This document shows, one piece after another, positions 36,687 to 46,035 of a DNA stretch of 64,000 bases (position 1 is the first letter of the stretch; every line of letters starts with the position of its first letter). The notes beneath the pieces were generated by a model. It did no database searches and was not told the DNA's origin. It saw only the letters and a program-made list of their open reading frames with translations. The stretch comes from Palleronia sediminis (GTDB lineage: Bacteria; Pseudomonadota; Alphaproteobacteria; Rhodobacterales; Rhodobacteraceae), in assembly GCF_004358695.1 (NCBI RefSeq), contig NZ_SNAA01000014.1:37386-101385 (forward strand), written 5' to 3'. The translations under genes were made by a program, and so were the position numbers.

Positions 36687-37054
36687 GCGCGCTGTGACCA
36701 ACCCAGAGACGCAGCGAAAGCGGGCCTGTCTGCGCGTCTCAAGGCGCGCCCCTACCCACACGGGGCGACAGCGACTATCGCCTTCGCTGACGCGCTCTGC
36801 GAGGTGACGACTGACCAACGGACTTTATTGCAGGTGCGGCGGTTGAACGTGGAGCAGACCACCGCACGCGCACACGCGCATGACGCGCGCGCGAAGGCGA
36901 TTTGGAAAAAGTTCACTTGTCGTGTCGCAGCGCATCATTTGCAGCACCAACCATGCCAAGGAACCGTGCAGCATTTGCAGCACCGATCACTGGATGATCT
37001 TTCAGAAATGAAGTTTTGCCTCGCGCGCGTATGCGCGCAAAGCTGTGGTGAGGA
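36687..37054. other. Non-coding gap between convergent island arms
   Basis: 368 bp without a convincing gene; frames here are composition shadows. It contains two copies of CATTTGCAGCACC (36936-36948 and 36972-36984). No T-tailed terminator was found although transcripts converge here. Confidence 0.5.
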
Positions 37055-38119
<1,065 letters not shown>

Positions 38120-38122
38120 TTA

Positions 38123-38968
38123 TCAGGTTTCGAGGTCTGCTGACAGCACGTTGATTGAAGTCTTCGCAACGTCGAGCAGCACTTCGGCCATTGCTTTGTC
38201 AGACCAAGGAACGGCTTGGAAGAAAAGCGACGCGACTTGCAGCATTTGCCGCGTTCCGTTCACATCGACGAAGATGTTCTCGCAGTAGTTCTTGTTGATC
38301 TCGCGACCGAGGCTGCTGGCCGTCACGCGGTCAATTCGGTTCAGCATACCCGCCTTGTGCGAAATCTCGATCTCGCGCCCATCGGGGGTGAATACGCTGA
38401 ACGTCTCGGTCGCGAAGTTCGACCCTTGGAGAAAGACGACGTAGGGGAAATGCCGCTCGTCGAGCATGAAGTTCCGAAGTTCGACGATGTTCTTGTGGAC
38501 GCGCTCGATGGCGTTCCCGGCCACCATGAAGTCCTGATCCTTTGCCTTACCCTGCTTTACGCCCGCGACGATCTTTTCAACGTCGTTGCCTTGGTGCTTT
38601 GATTCCCCGACGAGGATGACTCGCCAATTGCCGTGTTTGTCGAGGACTTCTGTAATCGCGCCATCGGGCTTGATGGAGGAGCTATCGACGAAAAGCGCCT
38701 GACCGAGTCGCGCATCAATGCTTTGAAGTTTGGCGTGGATTTCCGCCTTGCTGAGCGTGTTGCGCTGACGAAACTCAAGGTTCGGATATTCTATGGCCAA
38801 TTCGGCCAAAACACCTGCCGTCACTTCGCGAATGGAAAGGTCATGCTTTTGTGCCGCCGCACCGAAGATCGTGAGGGGACCGCCGCCGAGTTCCTGTTGC
38901 ACCCCAAGACGAAGCGCCTGTCCCTTGCCCTTGAATTGAACGTCCTTCGCCACTCTGCACGCCTCCAT
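38123..38968 (-). CDS. Type II restriction endonuclease, EcoRI/RsrI family
   Basis: A 281-aa restriction enzyme. The catalytic PD-(D/E)xK core is SIKPDGAITEV ... ILVGESKHQG: Asp102, Glu122 and Lys124, the same 20-residue spacing as EcoRI Asp91/Glu111/Lys113. The recognition segment AGNAIERVHKNI is almost identical to EcoRI AGNAIERSHKNI, whose Asn and Arg contact GAATTC, so the same specificity is predicted. The family acts as a dimer. The first about 25 residues differ from EcoRI. No controller (C) gene is visible. Confidence 0.95.
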   Translation of the reverse strand: MEACRVAKDVQFKGKGQALRLGVQQELGGGPLTIFGAAAQKHDLSIREVTAGVLAELAIEYPNLEFRQRNTLSKAEIHAKLQSIDARLGQALFVDSSSIKPDGAITEVLDKHGNWRVILVGESKHQGNDVEKIVAGVKQGKAKDQDFMVAGNAIERVHKNIVELRNFMLDERHFPYVVFLQGSNFATETFSVFTPDGREIEISHKAGMLNRIDRVTASSLGREINKNYCENIFVDVNGTRQMLQVASLFFQAVPWSDKAMAEVLLDVAKTSINVLSADLET

Positions 38969-39026
38969 TGGATTCTGTGCAGAATGCTATCTTGACCTTT
39001 CCGACAGCGGAAGGCCCGAGCGACGC

Positions 39027-39347
39027 CTAAACGTCGCTTCCTTTGAAAGGCTCGGCCCCGAGATAGCCGACGACAATATCACCGGGGCCTGCGTTCAACG
39101 TCTTGCCGACGCGACGAAGGTCACACTGCGGCACGACGGCATCCCAACCCGCCGCTTGCACGACGAGGCGATAGAAGCGGTCAGTCGCGTTCAGCTTAAG
39201 GGCCTTCGTCCCGTCCTCGAACGCCTTCGCGTCGATGACTTGCCGCAGAGCGTCCCAGTAGATGTAGCCTTCGCCTTGCTTCGTGTGGTCCTTCCCGTCT
39301 TTCGAGAACAGCTTCCACAGGTCGTCTTCGGTCGCGATCTCGGTCAT
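39027..39347 (-). CDS. Hypothetical island protein
   Basis: A 106-aa protein, not recognised (KQGEGYIYWDALRQVIDAKA; TLNAGPGDIVVGYLGAEPF). No membrane segment or signal. Its start overlaps the next gene's stop by 4 bp, so it is the last gene of the right-arm three-gene set and lies 59 bp before the endonuclease start. Confidence 0.6.
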   Translation of the reverse strand: MTEIATEDDLWKLFSKDGKDHTKQGEGYIYWDALRQVIDAKAFEDGTKALKLNATDRFYRLVVQAAGWDAVVPQCDLRRVGKTLNAGPGDIVVGYLGAEPFKGSDV

Positions 39348-39967
39348 GATGGCGGCTCCCTCGGCTGCTGTGGGCGCGCTGCGATGCGCTCGCGGAGAGA
39401 AAGTCGATAAACGGACCCTTCCTCGGCAAACGGCTTCACCGACTCCTTGACCTTGGCAACGATCTTCTCGGCTTCAAGGTCAACGTTGATGGCGCTGTCC
39501 GTGCGAGGCTTGCGGATCGTGACGATGATCTCGTAGTCCGTCACGCGCGCATCGCCTACCTGCGTCCAGCCCGCGTCCTTCAATTCCGTCGGGAGCGAGA
39601 AATCCAGACTGTCCTTGATCGCCGCGCGTCGCTTCGCCTCGTCAGCTTCCGCGAGTTTCGTGCAGTCAGGGATCAGTATCGGATCGACTTCGCCGGTCTC
39701 GGCAAATCGCGCCTGCGCAGCCTCCTGTTCGACGCGGCGCTGCTTCGCCCGTTCAAGTTCATTCTTGAGGGCGATCACACGCCATTCCGCATCGCGAATC
39801 TGCCGCTCGAGGCGCGCGATCTTCTCGTCCGTTTCGGTTATCGCGGGCGCGAACGGATCGTCGAAACGATGGTTAGATGTGCCCTCGGCCAACCGCTTGA
39901 GCACGTCCATCGCACTCGAACCGTCCGGGTGGAAGAACAAGCCGTCGTTGAGGATGCGGGGGGTCAT
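39344..39967 (-). CDS. Hypothetical coiled-coil island protein
   Basis: A 207-aa protein with a long charged coiled coil (ETDEKIARLERQIRDAEWRV, then IALKNELERAKQRRVEQEAA) in the first half and a mixed C-terminal domain. Not recognised. The ATG at 39967 is given; a GTG at 39973 would make a GTGA overlap with the preceding gene and is equally plausible. Confidence 0.6.
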   Translation of the reverse strand: MTPRILNDGLFFHPDGSSAMDVLKRLAEGTSNHRFDDPFAPAITETDEKIARLERQIRDAEWRVIALKNELERAKQRRVEQEAAQARFAETGEVDPILIPDCTKLAEADEAKRRAAIKDSLDFSLPTELKDAGWTQVGDARVTDYEIIVTIRKPRTDSAINVDLEAEKIVAKVKESVKPFAEEGSVYRLSLRERIAARPQQPREPPS

Positions 39968-39969
39968 GC

Positions 39970-40764
39970 TCACACCACCATCGACGCCAAGACGCCGCGA
40001 ATTTTCTCGGCGCAGAAAAGGAAGTATGTGCCCTCGGCGCGCTCTACGAACTTGATCCGTTCCGCAATCTTGATTGCTCGAATGATCTGCGGTCGATCAT
40101 ACACAGTGTAAACGGGCGAGTGCGTCGTGAAGGGCAGGCAGACCTGCGATTCATCGGTGTAGGTTGAACTTTCGATCCGGTCGGGATGGACATGGAGTAG
40201 ATCGCTCGTGTCGCGGACAGGCTTGATCGAGAACTGCCCGACGATCTGGCCGCGCCAGTGGGCATCTACCGGGTTCATGTCAGACCAGTCGAAATTCGTG
40301 ACCATCGACTTGGCCACTGCGGGCGCAGTGCGGCCCATTGGTCTTAGGGCAAGCGCCGTGCCCGTTGCCCAGCGAAAGTGCAGTCGGATGTCTCTACCAT
40401 CGAGTCTGCCGACGTGGGAGGGCGACGCACCGAATGACCGGAGCACGCGCATGTCTTGAACCGTCAGGGACATGTCGTAGGCCACTTCACCACCAAGATC
40501 GAACTCGACAAGGGTCTTGTTATCGGTCGCAATCGCGCGCGTGTCGCTGACATGTATCGCCGCGATGTAGTTGGTGTGTGGGCCGTTCACCGGGATAGCG
40601 GTGAAGCGCGATGCGAACTCGATGCCCGCGAGGAACCGTTCCGGCAGGGGCTTCCAGTCGTTGTCCTGAAATCGCGGCGCTTCGGGCAGGCGCGAGCAGT
40701 CCTCAACCAGCGGAAGGTTGTAGGTTCGCGAGACTGACGGCGTGATCTCCTCGATCTTGTTCAA
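39970..40764 (-). CDS. Possible sliding-clamp-like protein
   Basis: A 264-aa protein. The stretch RFLAGIEFASRFTAIPVNGP, then YIAAIHVSDTRAIATDNKTL, then VEFDLGG resembles the start of DNA polymerase beta-clamp domains (helix, then strands with ATDxxxL). A similar pattern may recur later, but three full repeats are not present. If real it would be a small phage-type clamp serving island replication; this is a weak assignment from pattern only. First gene of the minus-strand arm, reading inwards from attR. Confidence 0.6.
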   Translation of the reverse strand: MNKIEEITPSVSRTYNLPLVEDCSRLPEAPRFQDNDWKPLPERFLAGIEFASRFTAIPVNGPHTNYIAAIHVSDTRAIATDNKTLVEFDLGGEVAYDMSLTVQDMRVLRSFGASPSHVGRLDGRDIRLHFRWATGTALALRPMGRTAPAVAKSMVTNFDWSDMNPVDAHWRGQIVGQFSIKPVRDTSDLLHVHPDRIESSTYTDESQVCLPFTTHSPVYTVYDRPQIIRAIKIAERIKFVERAEGTYFLFCAEKIRGVLASMVV

Positions 40765-40819
40765 CGCTGATTCTCAACGGCTTAGGGCGCACACGTCCGC
40801 TGAACCTGCCACGAAACCC

Positions 40820-40864
40820 TTAACGGATCGTTAACCACAGCAATGTTGCAGAGTTGTTGCAGAG
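40820..40864. promoter_or_regulatory. Right-end regulatory/recombination sites
   Basis: TTAACG-GAT-CGTTAA dyad (40820-40834) and two direct TGTTGCAGAG copies (40844-40853, 40855-40864) between the clamp-like gene and attR. The paired spacing (11 bp) mirrors the pair near attL (12 bp). Confidence 0.65.
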
Positions 40865-40931
40865 CGCACCGACAACGACGAAGACCGCCCTAGAGGACGG
40901 TCTTTAACATGCTGTAATCTCTAAGATATTT

Positions 40932-40976
40932 TGGCTCCGGCGGTAGGGATCGAACCTACGACCAATTGATTAACAG
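40932..40976. repeat. attR, 45-bp direct repeat
   Basis: The 3' part of the intact tRNA-Asn gene, identical to 26357-26401. Crossing over between the two would excise 14,575 bp and leave one complete tRNA. Confidence 0.95.
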
Positions 40977-41006
40977 TCAACTGCTCTACCGCTGAGCTAC
41001 GCCGGA
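40932..41006 (-). tRNA. tRNA-Asn(GTT)
   Basis: 75 nt including encoded CCA. Acceptor TCCGGCG pairs with CGCCGGA, anticodon loop CTGTTAATC gives GTT, T-arm GGTTCGATCC. It is the integration target of the island. Confidence 0.97.
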
Positions 41007-41066
41007 TCACCGGGGCGCCGTATAGCAACGGGCGCGGGGGGCCGCAAGGGTCGGAGGGGAGAAAAC

Positions 41067-41936
41067 TCAAACGCTGCGGAAAATCGCGGCGGGGCCGGGG
41101 GCGTCGTCGGTCTCGACCTCGCCTTTCCGTTCCAGATCAACGAGATGCGCGAGGACGCTGCGTTCGGCCGCCGGCATCAGCACCTGCGGGATATCGCGGT
41201 AGATCGCGCGCGCGATACGCGCGGCATCGGCCTCGCCACGTACCAGCGCCGCGCGGATCTGGGCCTCGCGCCCGGCACGGTGCGCGATCAGCCAGTCGAT
41301 CCGGGCGGCGGGGTCCTCGACCGGGGCGCCGTGGCCCGGCAACAGCCGCTTCGGCGCACGCGCACGCAGACGGTGCAGCGACGCGACATAGGCGCCCATG
41401 TCGCCATCGGGCGGCGAGACGAGCGAGCTGGCCCAGCCCATGACGTGATCGCCGCTGAAGGCCACGCCGCCCAGCAGAAAGCTCAGATGCCCGCCCATGT
41501 GACCCGGCGTGTGCAGCGCCTCGATCTCCCATCCCTGGCCGCGCACGACATCGCCGTCGGCAAGCGTGAGATCGGGCGCGAACCCGGTATCGACCCCCTC
41601 GCCGCCGCCGATCCCCGCAAGCGCGGCCATGTGGGGCGCGCGTCCCGCCTCGGCATCGCCGAAGGCCAGGACCGGCGCGCCGTGACGCCGCGCGAGCTCG
41701 GGCGCCAGCGCGGAATGGTCGAGATGGGCATGGGTGACGAGGATATGGCTCAGCACCCGCCCTTTCAGCGCCTCCTCGATGGCATCGAGATGCGCGGGCG
41801 CGGCCGGGCCCGGATCGATCACCGCGACGCTGTCCTCGCCCACGAGGTAGGTGTTCGTCCCCTCCCCGGTCATGGGCGACGGGTTCGCGGCGCGCAGCCG
41901 CGCGATACCGGGGGCGATAGGGTCGGGTCGTGGCAT
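41067..41936 (-). CDS. Metallo-beta-lactamase-fold hydrolase, LACTB2-like
   Basis: A 289-aa hydrolase with the full metal set: VTHAHLDHS (HxHxDH), LHTPGHMGGH, FSGDHVMGW and LLPGHGAPVED. The C-terminus (IYRDIPQVLMPAAERSVLAH) is the winged-helix tail typical of the LACTB2/BLACT_WH group. Substrate unknown; relatives include RNA endonucleases and glyoxalase II-like enzymes. It is divergent from the sensor kinase, sharing a 40-bp intergenic region. Confidence 0.88.
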   Translation of the reverse strand: MPRPDPIAPGIARLRAANPSPMTGEGTNTYLVGEDSVAVIDPGPAAPAHLDAIEEALKGRVLSHILVTHAHLDHSALAPELARRHGAPVLAFGDAEAGRAPHMAALAGIGGGEGVDTGFAPDLTLADGDVVRGQGWEIEALHTPGHMGGHLSFLLGGVAFSGDHVMGWASSLVSPPDGDMGAYVASLHRLRARAPKRLLPGHGAPVEDPAARIDWLIAHRAGREAQIRAALVRGEADAARIARAIYRDIPQVLMPAAERSVLAHLVDLERKGEVETDDAPGPAAIFRSV

Positions 41937-41976
41937 TGCGCTTTCTCGGAACCGGGGGGGTCGCTATGCTGCTAGC

Positions 41977-43296
41977 ATGTCGCTGGCCTGGCTCAAACGC
42001 TCCGCTCCGCGGTCGCTCTATGCGCGGGCGGCCCTGATCCTGCTGCTGCCGGTGGTCACGATCCAGCTCGTCGTGGGCGTGGTCTTCATCCAGCGCCTGT
42101 TCGAGGACGTGTCCGAGCAGATGACCGGCAACCTCGCCTTCGAGCTGCGCCGCATCGAGGCGCTGATCGACGCGGCACCCGACGCGGCCGCCGCGCGCGA
42201 CGCCTTCGGGCCGCTGGCCGAGGCGCTCGAGATCGGGGCGGTGCTGCCCGATCCGGCGCCGGTCACGGCCGACCGCCGCGCGCTCTACGACCTGTCGGGG
42301 CGGCTCGTGATCGACACGCTGCGCGACGCCATGCCCGGCCTGCGCGGGGTCGACCTGCAAAGCGACGACGGGCTGGTGAACCTGACGCTCGCCACCTCCA
42401 AGGGCGATCTGGGGCTGATCTTCGACCGCGACCGGGTCTCGGCGCAGAACCCGCATCAGCTCTTGGTGCTGATGGTGGCGACATCGCTGCTGATGACGAT
42501 CGTGGCCTACCTGTTTCTCAAGAACCAGCTTCGCCCGATCAAGAGGCTCTCCGAGGCGGCGGCGGCCTTCGGGCGCGGGCGCGCCCTGCCCTATCGCCCC
42601 TCGGGCGCGACCGAGGTGCGCGCCGCGGGGGCCGCGTTCCTCGACATGCGCAACCGGCTCGAGCGGCAGATGGAGGCGCGCACGCTCATGCTCTCGGGCG
42701 TCAGCCATGACCTGCGCACGCCGCTCACCCGGCTCAAGCTGGGGCTGTCGCTGATCGAGTCCGAGGACGCCGCCGATCTCAGGCGCGACGTGGACGAGAT
42801 GGCCGGGATGCTCGACGCCTTTCTCGATTTCGCCCGCGACGGCGCGCTCGGCGACCCGGTCGAGATCGACCCGGCCACGCTTCTGCGCGAGACCGCGGCC
42901 GATGCGCGCCGCGGCGGGCAGCCGGTCGAGCTCGGCCCAGTGGCCGAGGCGGGGCAGGTGGTGCTCAGGCCGCTCGCGATCCGGCGGGTGCTCGAGAACC
43001 TCATCGGCAATGCCGCGCGCCATGGCAGCCGGGTGCGGGTGTCGCTGGCCGCCTACGACCGCTCGCTCGTCTTCACGGTCGAGGATGACGGCCCCGGCAT
43101 CGCCGAGGACCAGCGCGAGGTGGCGATGCGCCCCTTCACCCGGCTCGATGCCGCGCGCAACCAGGATCGCGGCGGCGGCGTCGGGCTGGGGCTTGCCGTT
43201 GCCGTCGATATCGCGCGCCAGCATGGCGGCACGCTGCGGCTCGGCTCGTCCGAGGCGCTGGGGGGCTTGCGCGCGGATCTCGTGCTCGCGATCTGA
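41977..43296 (+). CDS. EnvZ-like sensor histidine kinase without adjacent regulator
   Basis: A 439-aa inner-membrane kinase: TM1 (ALILLLPVVTIQLVVGVVFI), a periplasmic domain to about residue 150, TM2 (LLVLMVATSLLMTIVAYLFL), HAMP, H-box LSGVSHDLRTPLTR, N-box RVLENLIGNAARHG, G-boxes EDDGPGIAED and GGGVGLGLAV. The ATG at 41977 starts a short cytoplasmic segment before TM1. No response-regulator gene lies on either side; its partner must be elsewhere. Confidence 0.9.
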   Translation: MSLAWLKRSAPRSLYARAALILLLPVVTIQLVVGVVFIQRLFEDVSEQMTGNLAFELRRIEALIDAAPDAAAARDAFGPLAEALEIGAVLPDPAPVTADRRALYDLSGRLVIDTLRDAMPGLRGVDLQSDDGLVNLTLATSKGDLGLIFDRDRVSAQNPHQLLVLMVATSLLMTIVAYLFLKNQLRPIKRLSEAAAAFGRGRALPYRPSGATEVRAAGAAFLDMRNRLERQMEARTLMLSGVSHDLRTPLTRLKLGLSLIESEDAADLRRDVDEMAGMLDAFLDFARDGALGDPVEIDPATLLRETAADARRGGQPVELGPVAEAGQVVLRPLAIRRVLENLIGNAARHGSRVRVSLAAYDRSLVFTVEDDGPGIAEDQREVAMRPFTRLDAARNQDRGGGVGLGLAVAVDIARQHGGTLRLGSSEALGGLRADLVLAI

Positions 43297-43298
43297 GC

Positions 43299-43332
43299 TC
43301 TCTGTTTCCGAAAATACTCACGGCGCGGCGCC
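43299..43332 (-). repeat. Intergenic repeat, copy after ccmB
   Basis: Minus strand: GGCGCCGCGCC then GTGAGTATTTTCGGAAACAGAGA (34 nt), starting 5 bp after the ccmB stop. It differs from the 61029 copy at two positions only. Confidence 0.8.
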
Positions 43333-43337
43333 CGCGA

Positions 43338-43994
43338 TCAGCGCAGGTTCACCCGAAGCGCGCCGGCACTGGCAAAAGGCAGCAGCGCGAGGCACCCAAG
43401 GCTGACGGCGCCCAGCAGCAACAGCGGCGTCACGGGGTCGAGCCCCTCGGCCCCGCGCCGCGCGACGTCGGCCCCGAAAACCAGCGTCGGGATATAGAGC
43501 GGCAGCACCAGGATCGACAAAAGCAACCCGCCCCGCTTGAGCCCCACGGTCAGCGCGGCGCCGAACGTGCCCACCAGCGACAGGGCCGGCGTGCCCACCA
43601 GCAGCGAACAGCCCAGCCAGAGATGGCCCGGCCAGGGCAGGCTCAGCAGCACGCCGAGACAGGGCGCGGCCAGCGTCAGCGGCAGCCCCGTGGTCAGCCA
43701 ATGCGCCGTCGCCTTGGCCAGAGCCGCGGCCTCGAGCGGCAGGGGCGCCGTGGCCAGCAGGTCGAGCGCCCCGTCCTCGCGGTCGAGCGCGAAGACCCGG
43801 TCGAGCGATAATAGACAGGCCAGCAGCGCGCCGATCCACAGGATGCCGGGCGCGATGGGGCGCAGCCGTGCGGTCTCGGGGCCGACGCCGAAGGGCACCA
43901 GCACCACCACGATCAGGAAGAACGCGATGGCGAGGCCAAAGCCGCCACCGGCCCGGAACGCGAGCGTCAGGTCGCGGGCGATCAGACGGATCAC
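43338..43994 (-). CDS. ccmB: Heme exporter membrane subunit CcmB
   Basis: A 218-aa six-helix inner-membrane protein of cytochrome c maturation system I. The N-terminus [20 protein letters not shown] and the segments [20 protein letters not shown] and [20 protein letters not shown] are CcmB signatures. It pairs with CcmA to transport or release heme. ATGA overlap with ccmA. ccmC, D and G do not follow; instead a repeat and a convergent kinase gene are found. Confidence 0.94.
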   Translation of the reverse strand: MIRLIARDLTLAFRAGGGFGLAIAFFLIVVVLVPFGVGPETARLRPIAPGILWIGALLACLLSLDRVFALDREDGALDLLATAPLPLEAAALAKATAHWLTTGLPLTLAAPCLGVLLSLPWPGHLWLGCSLLVGTPALSLVGTFGAALTVGLKRGGLLLSILVLPLYIPTLVFGADVARRGAEGLDPVTPLLLLGAVSLGCLALLPFASAGALRVNLR

Positions 43995-44626
43995 GCGGCG
44001 AACCCGCCATCTCGGCCCATGGCCCGGTCGAGATCGGCCAGCGTTGCGCGATAGGGCCCGACATCGAGGATCGGCGCGTCGATCCCGAGGTCGATATGGG
44101 TCGCCACCAGCGCGGCCCCGCCCGTGGCGAGATGGCCCCGCAGCACGTCGGCGAACCCCGCGACCGAGGCCGCGTCGAGCGATACGGTCGGCTCGTCGAG
44201 CAGCCAGACCGGGCGGCCCGTCAGCACCATGCGCGCAAGCCCGAGACGCCGCCCCTGCCCCGCCGAAAGGCCCTGCGCCGGACGTTCGGCCAGCGCGGTC
44301 AGCGCAAAGCGGCGCATCGCGTCCTCGACCGCGTCGCGCTGTCCGTGGATGCCCGCCCAGAAGGTCAGGTTCTCGCGCACGCTCAGCGTGCCCTTCATGC
44401 CGTTGGCATGGGCGCCGTAGGCGATGGAGCCCGGCCCCGGCGCGACGGTTCCGCGCAGCGGCGGCTGGAGCCCCGCCAGCGTGCGCAACAGCGTGGTCTT
44501 GCCCGACCCGTTCGGCCCGCGCAGCACGAGCGCATGGCCCGGCGCGATCTCGAAGGACAGGTCCGACAGGACCGGCAGGCCGCCGCGCGCGACGGCGAGA
44601 TCGCGAACGCTAAGCGCCGCGCTCAT
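43991..44626 (-). CDS. ccmA: Heme exporter ATP-binding subunit CcmA
   Basis: A 211-aa ABC ATPase with Walker [26 protein letters not shown] signature and Walker [12 protein letters not shown], and the short CcmA-type length. It drives the CcmABCD complex in c-type cytochrome assembly. Overlaps by ATGA with the Mth938-like gene before it and ccmB after it. Confidence 0.95.
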   Translation of the reverse strand: MSAALSVRDLAVARGGLPVLSDLSFEIAPGHALVLRGPNGSGKTTLLRTLAGLQPPLRGTVAPGPGSIAYGAHANGMKGTLSVRENLTFWAGIHGQRDAVEDAMRRFALTALAERPAQGLSAGQGRRLGLARMVLTGRPVWLLDEPTVSLDAASVAGFADVLRGHLATGGAALVATHIDLGIDAPILDVGPYRATLADLDRAMGRDGGFAA

Positions 44627-44979
44627 GGAACGGGCAGGAGCGCCGCGCCGACGCGCCGCCCCTCGCCCAGCAGCACGTTGAAGGTCCGGCAGGCCTGCGG
44701 CGATGACATGGTCTCGACCCCCAGCCCCGCCTCTTCGAGCGGCCGGCGGAATCCGGGCGGCACATGGGTGATCTCGGGGCCCGTGCCCACGAACAGCACG
44801 TCGAGCCGGTCGCGCGCGGCCAGCGCCGTCTCGAGATCGTCATAGCCGCCCCAGTCGCGCACCGAATCGGGCAGCACGAGGATCGGCCCGTGCCGCAGGG
44901 CGCCGCCGATGCGGAAAAAGCCGGGGCCGTAGCCGTCGATGGGGGTCGCGTCGTCGAACAGCACTTCGTTCAGTTGCAT
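44623..44979 (-). CDS. Mth938-like domain protein (DUF498)
   Basis: A 118-aa small cytoplasmic protein: [20 protein letters not shown], then [20 protein letters not shown]. This is the Mth938/NDUFAF3-like fold (in mitochondria a complex I assembly factor). It commonly sits between secF and ccmA in this bacterial group. I start it at the ATG 44979. Confidence 0.88.
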   Translation of the reverse strand: MQLNEVLFDDATPIDGYGPGFFRIGGALRHGPILVLPDSVRDWGGYDDLETALAARDRLDVLFVGTGPEITHVPPGFRRPLEEAGLGVETMSSPQACRTFNVLLGEGRRVGAALLPVP

Positions 44980-45065
44980 GGCCGGGCCTCGGTCTGGATC
45001 GCCTGCCACGACACTAGGCCGCCGCCCTTGCGCCGCAACCCCGAGCGCGCGGCGGACGCCGGGTG

Positions 45066-46034
45066 TCAGGTCTCGACATTGGCAAAGGGGTTGTCGTCCT
45101 TGCGGTCCTTGTCGTTCCCGTCGCGGTTCACGCCGAGGAACAGCACGATGTTCTTGGCCACGAAGACCGACGAATAGGTGCCCACCACGACGCCCCATGT
45201 GATCGCGAAGACGAAGCCGCGGATGACCTCGCCCCCCAGCACCAGAAGCGCCACGAGCGCGATCAGCGTCGTGCCGCTGGTCATCACGGTCCGGCTCAGC
45301 GTCTCGTTCACGGAGAGATTCATCACGTCGCGCAGGTCGCGTTTCTTGTACTTGATGAGGTTCTCGCGCAGCCGGTCGAAGATGACGACGGTATCGTTGA
45401 TCGAATAGCCGATGATCGTCAGCACCGCAGCGATGGTGGCAAGGTCGAACCGGATCTGGAGGATCGAGAAGATGCCGATGGTCAGGATCACGTCGTGAAA
45501 AAGCGCGGCCACGGCGCCCACCGAGAACTGCCATTCGAATCGCAGCCAGATATAGACGAGGATCGCGCCGAGCGAGGCCAGAACGGCGAGGATGGCGGTC
45601 TGGATCAGCTCGCCCGAGACCTTGGGGCCGACCGATTCCACCGAGAGGAATTGCAGGCTCGGCTCGATCTCCTGCAAGGCGGCCTCGAGCCGGGCGAGCG
45701 TCTCTTCCTGCACGCTCTGCGCGCCTTCCTGGGCCTGCACGCGGATCATCGCGCGATGGACGTTCTCGCCGAAGGTGGGGTCGAACACTTCGGAAATGGC
45801 CACGTCGCCCAGATCCAACGGCTCGATGGCGGCGCGATAGGCGCCCACGTCGACGGCCTGCTCGGACTGGGTGCGGATCGTGGTGCCGCCCTGGAAATCG
45901 ATGCCGAAATTCAGCCCCATCACGGCCCAGGCCACGATGGACAGGACGATGGCCACGACCGACGCCCCGAGCGTCAGGCGGGCATGTTTGAACCAGTCGA
46001 AATCGACGTTGTCGGGTACGAGTTTCAGGCGCAT
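45066..46034 (-). CDS. secF: Protein translocase subunit SecF
   Basis: A 322-aa inner-membrane protein with six helices. It has the TM1-linked SecF motif GLNFGIDFQGGT and helix 4-5 stretches such as IGYSINDTVVIFDRLRENL. SecDF uses proton flow to pull secreted proteins across the membrane. The ATG at 46034 is one base after the secD stop; upstream in-frame residues are shadow. Confidence 0.96.
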   Translation of the reverse strand: MRLKLVPDNVDFDWFKHARLTLGASVVAIVLSIVAWAVMGLNFGIDFQGGTTIRTQSEQAVDVGAYRAAIEPLDLGDVAISEVFDPTFGENVHRAMIRVQAQEGAQSVQEETLARLEAALQEIEPSLQFLSVESVGPKVSGELIQTAILAVLASLGAILVYIWLRFEWQFSVGAVAALFHDVILTIGIFSILQIRFDLATIAAVLTIIGYSINDTVVIFDRLRENLIKYKKRDLRDVMNLSVNETLSRTVMTSGTTLIALVALLVLGGEVIRGFVFAITWGVVVGTYSSVFVAKNIVLFLGVNRDGNDKDRKDDNPFANVET

Positions 46035-46035
46035 C

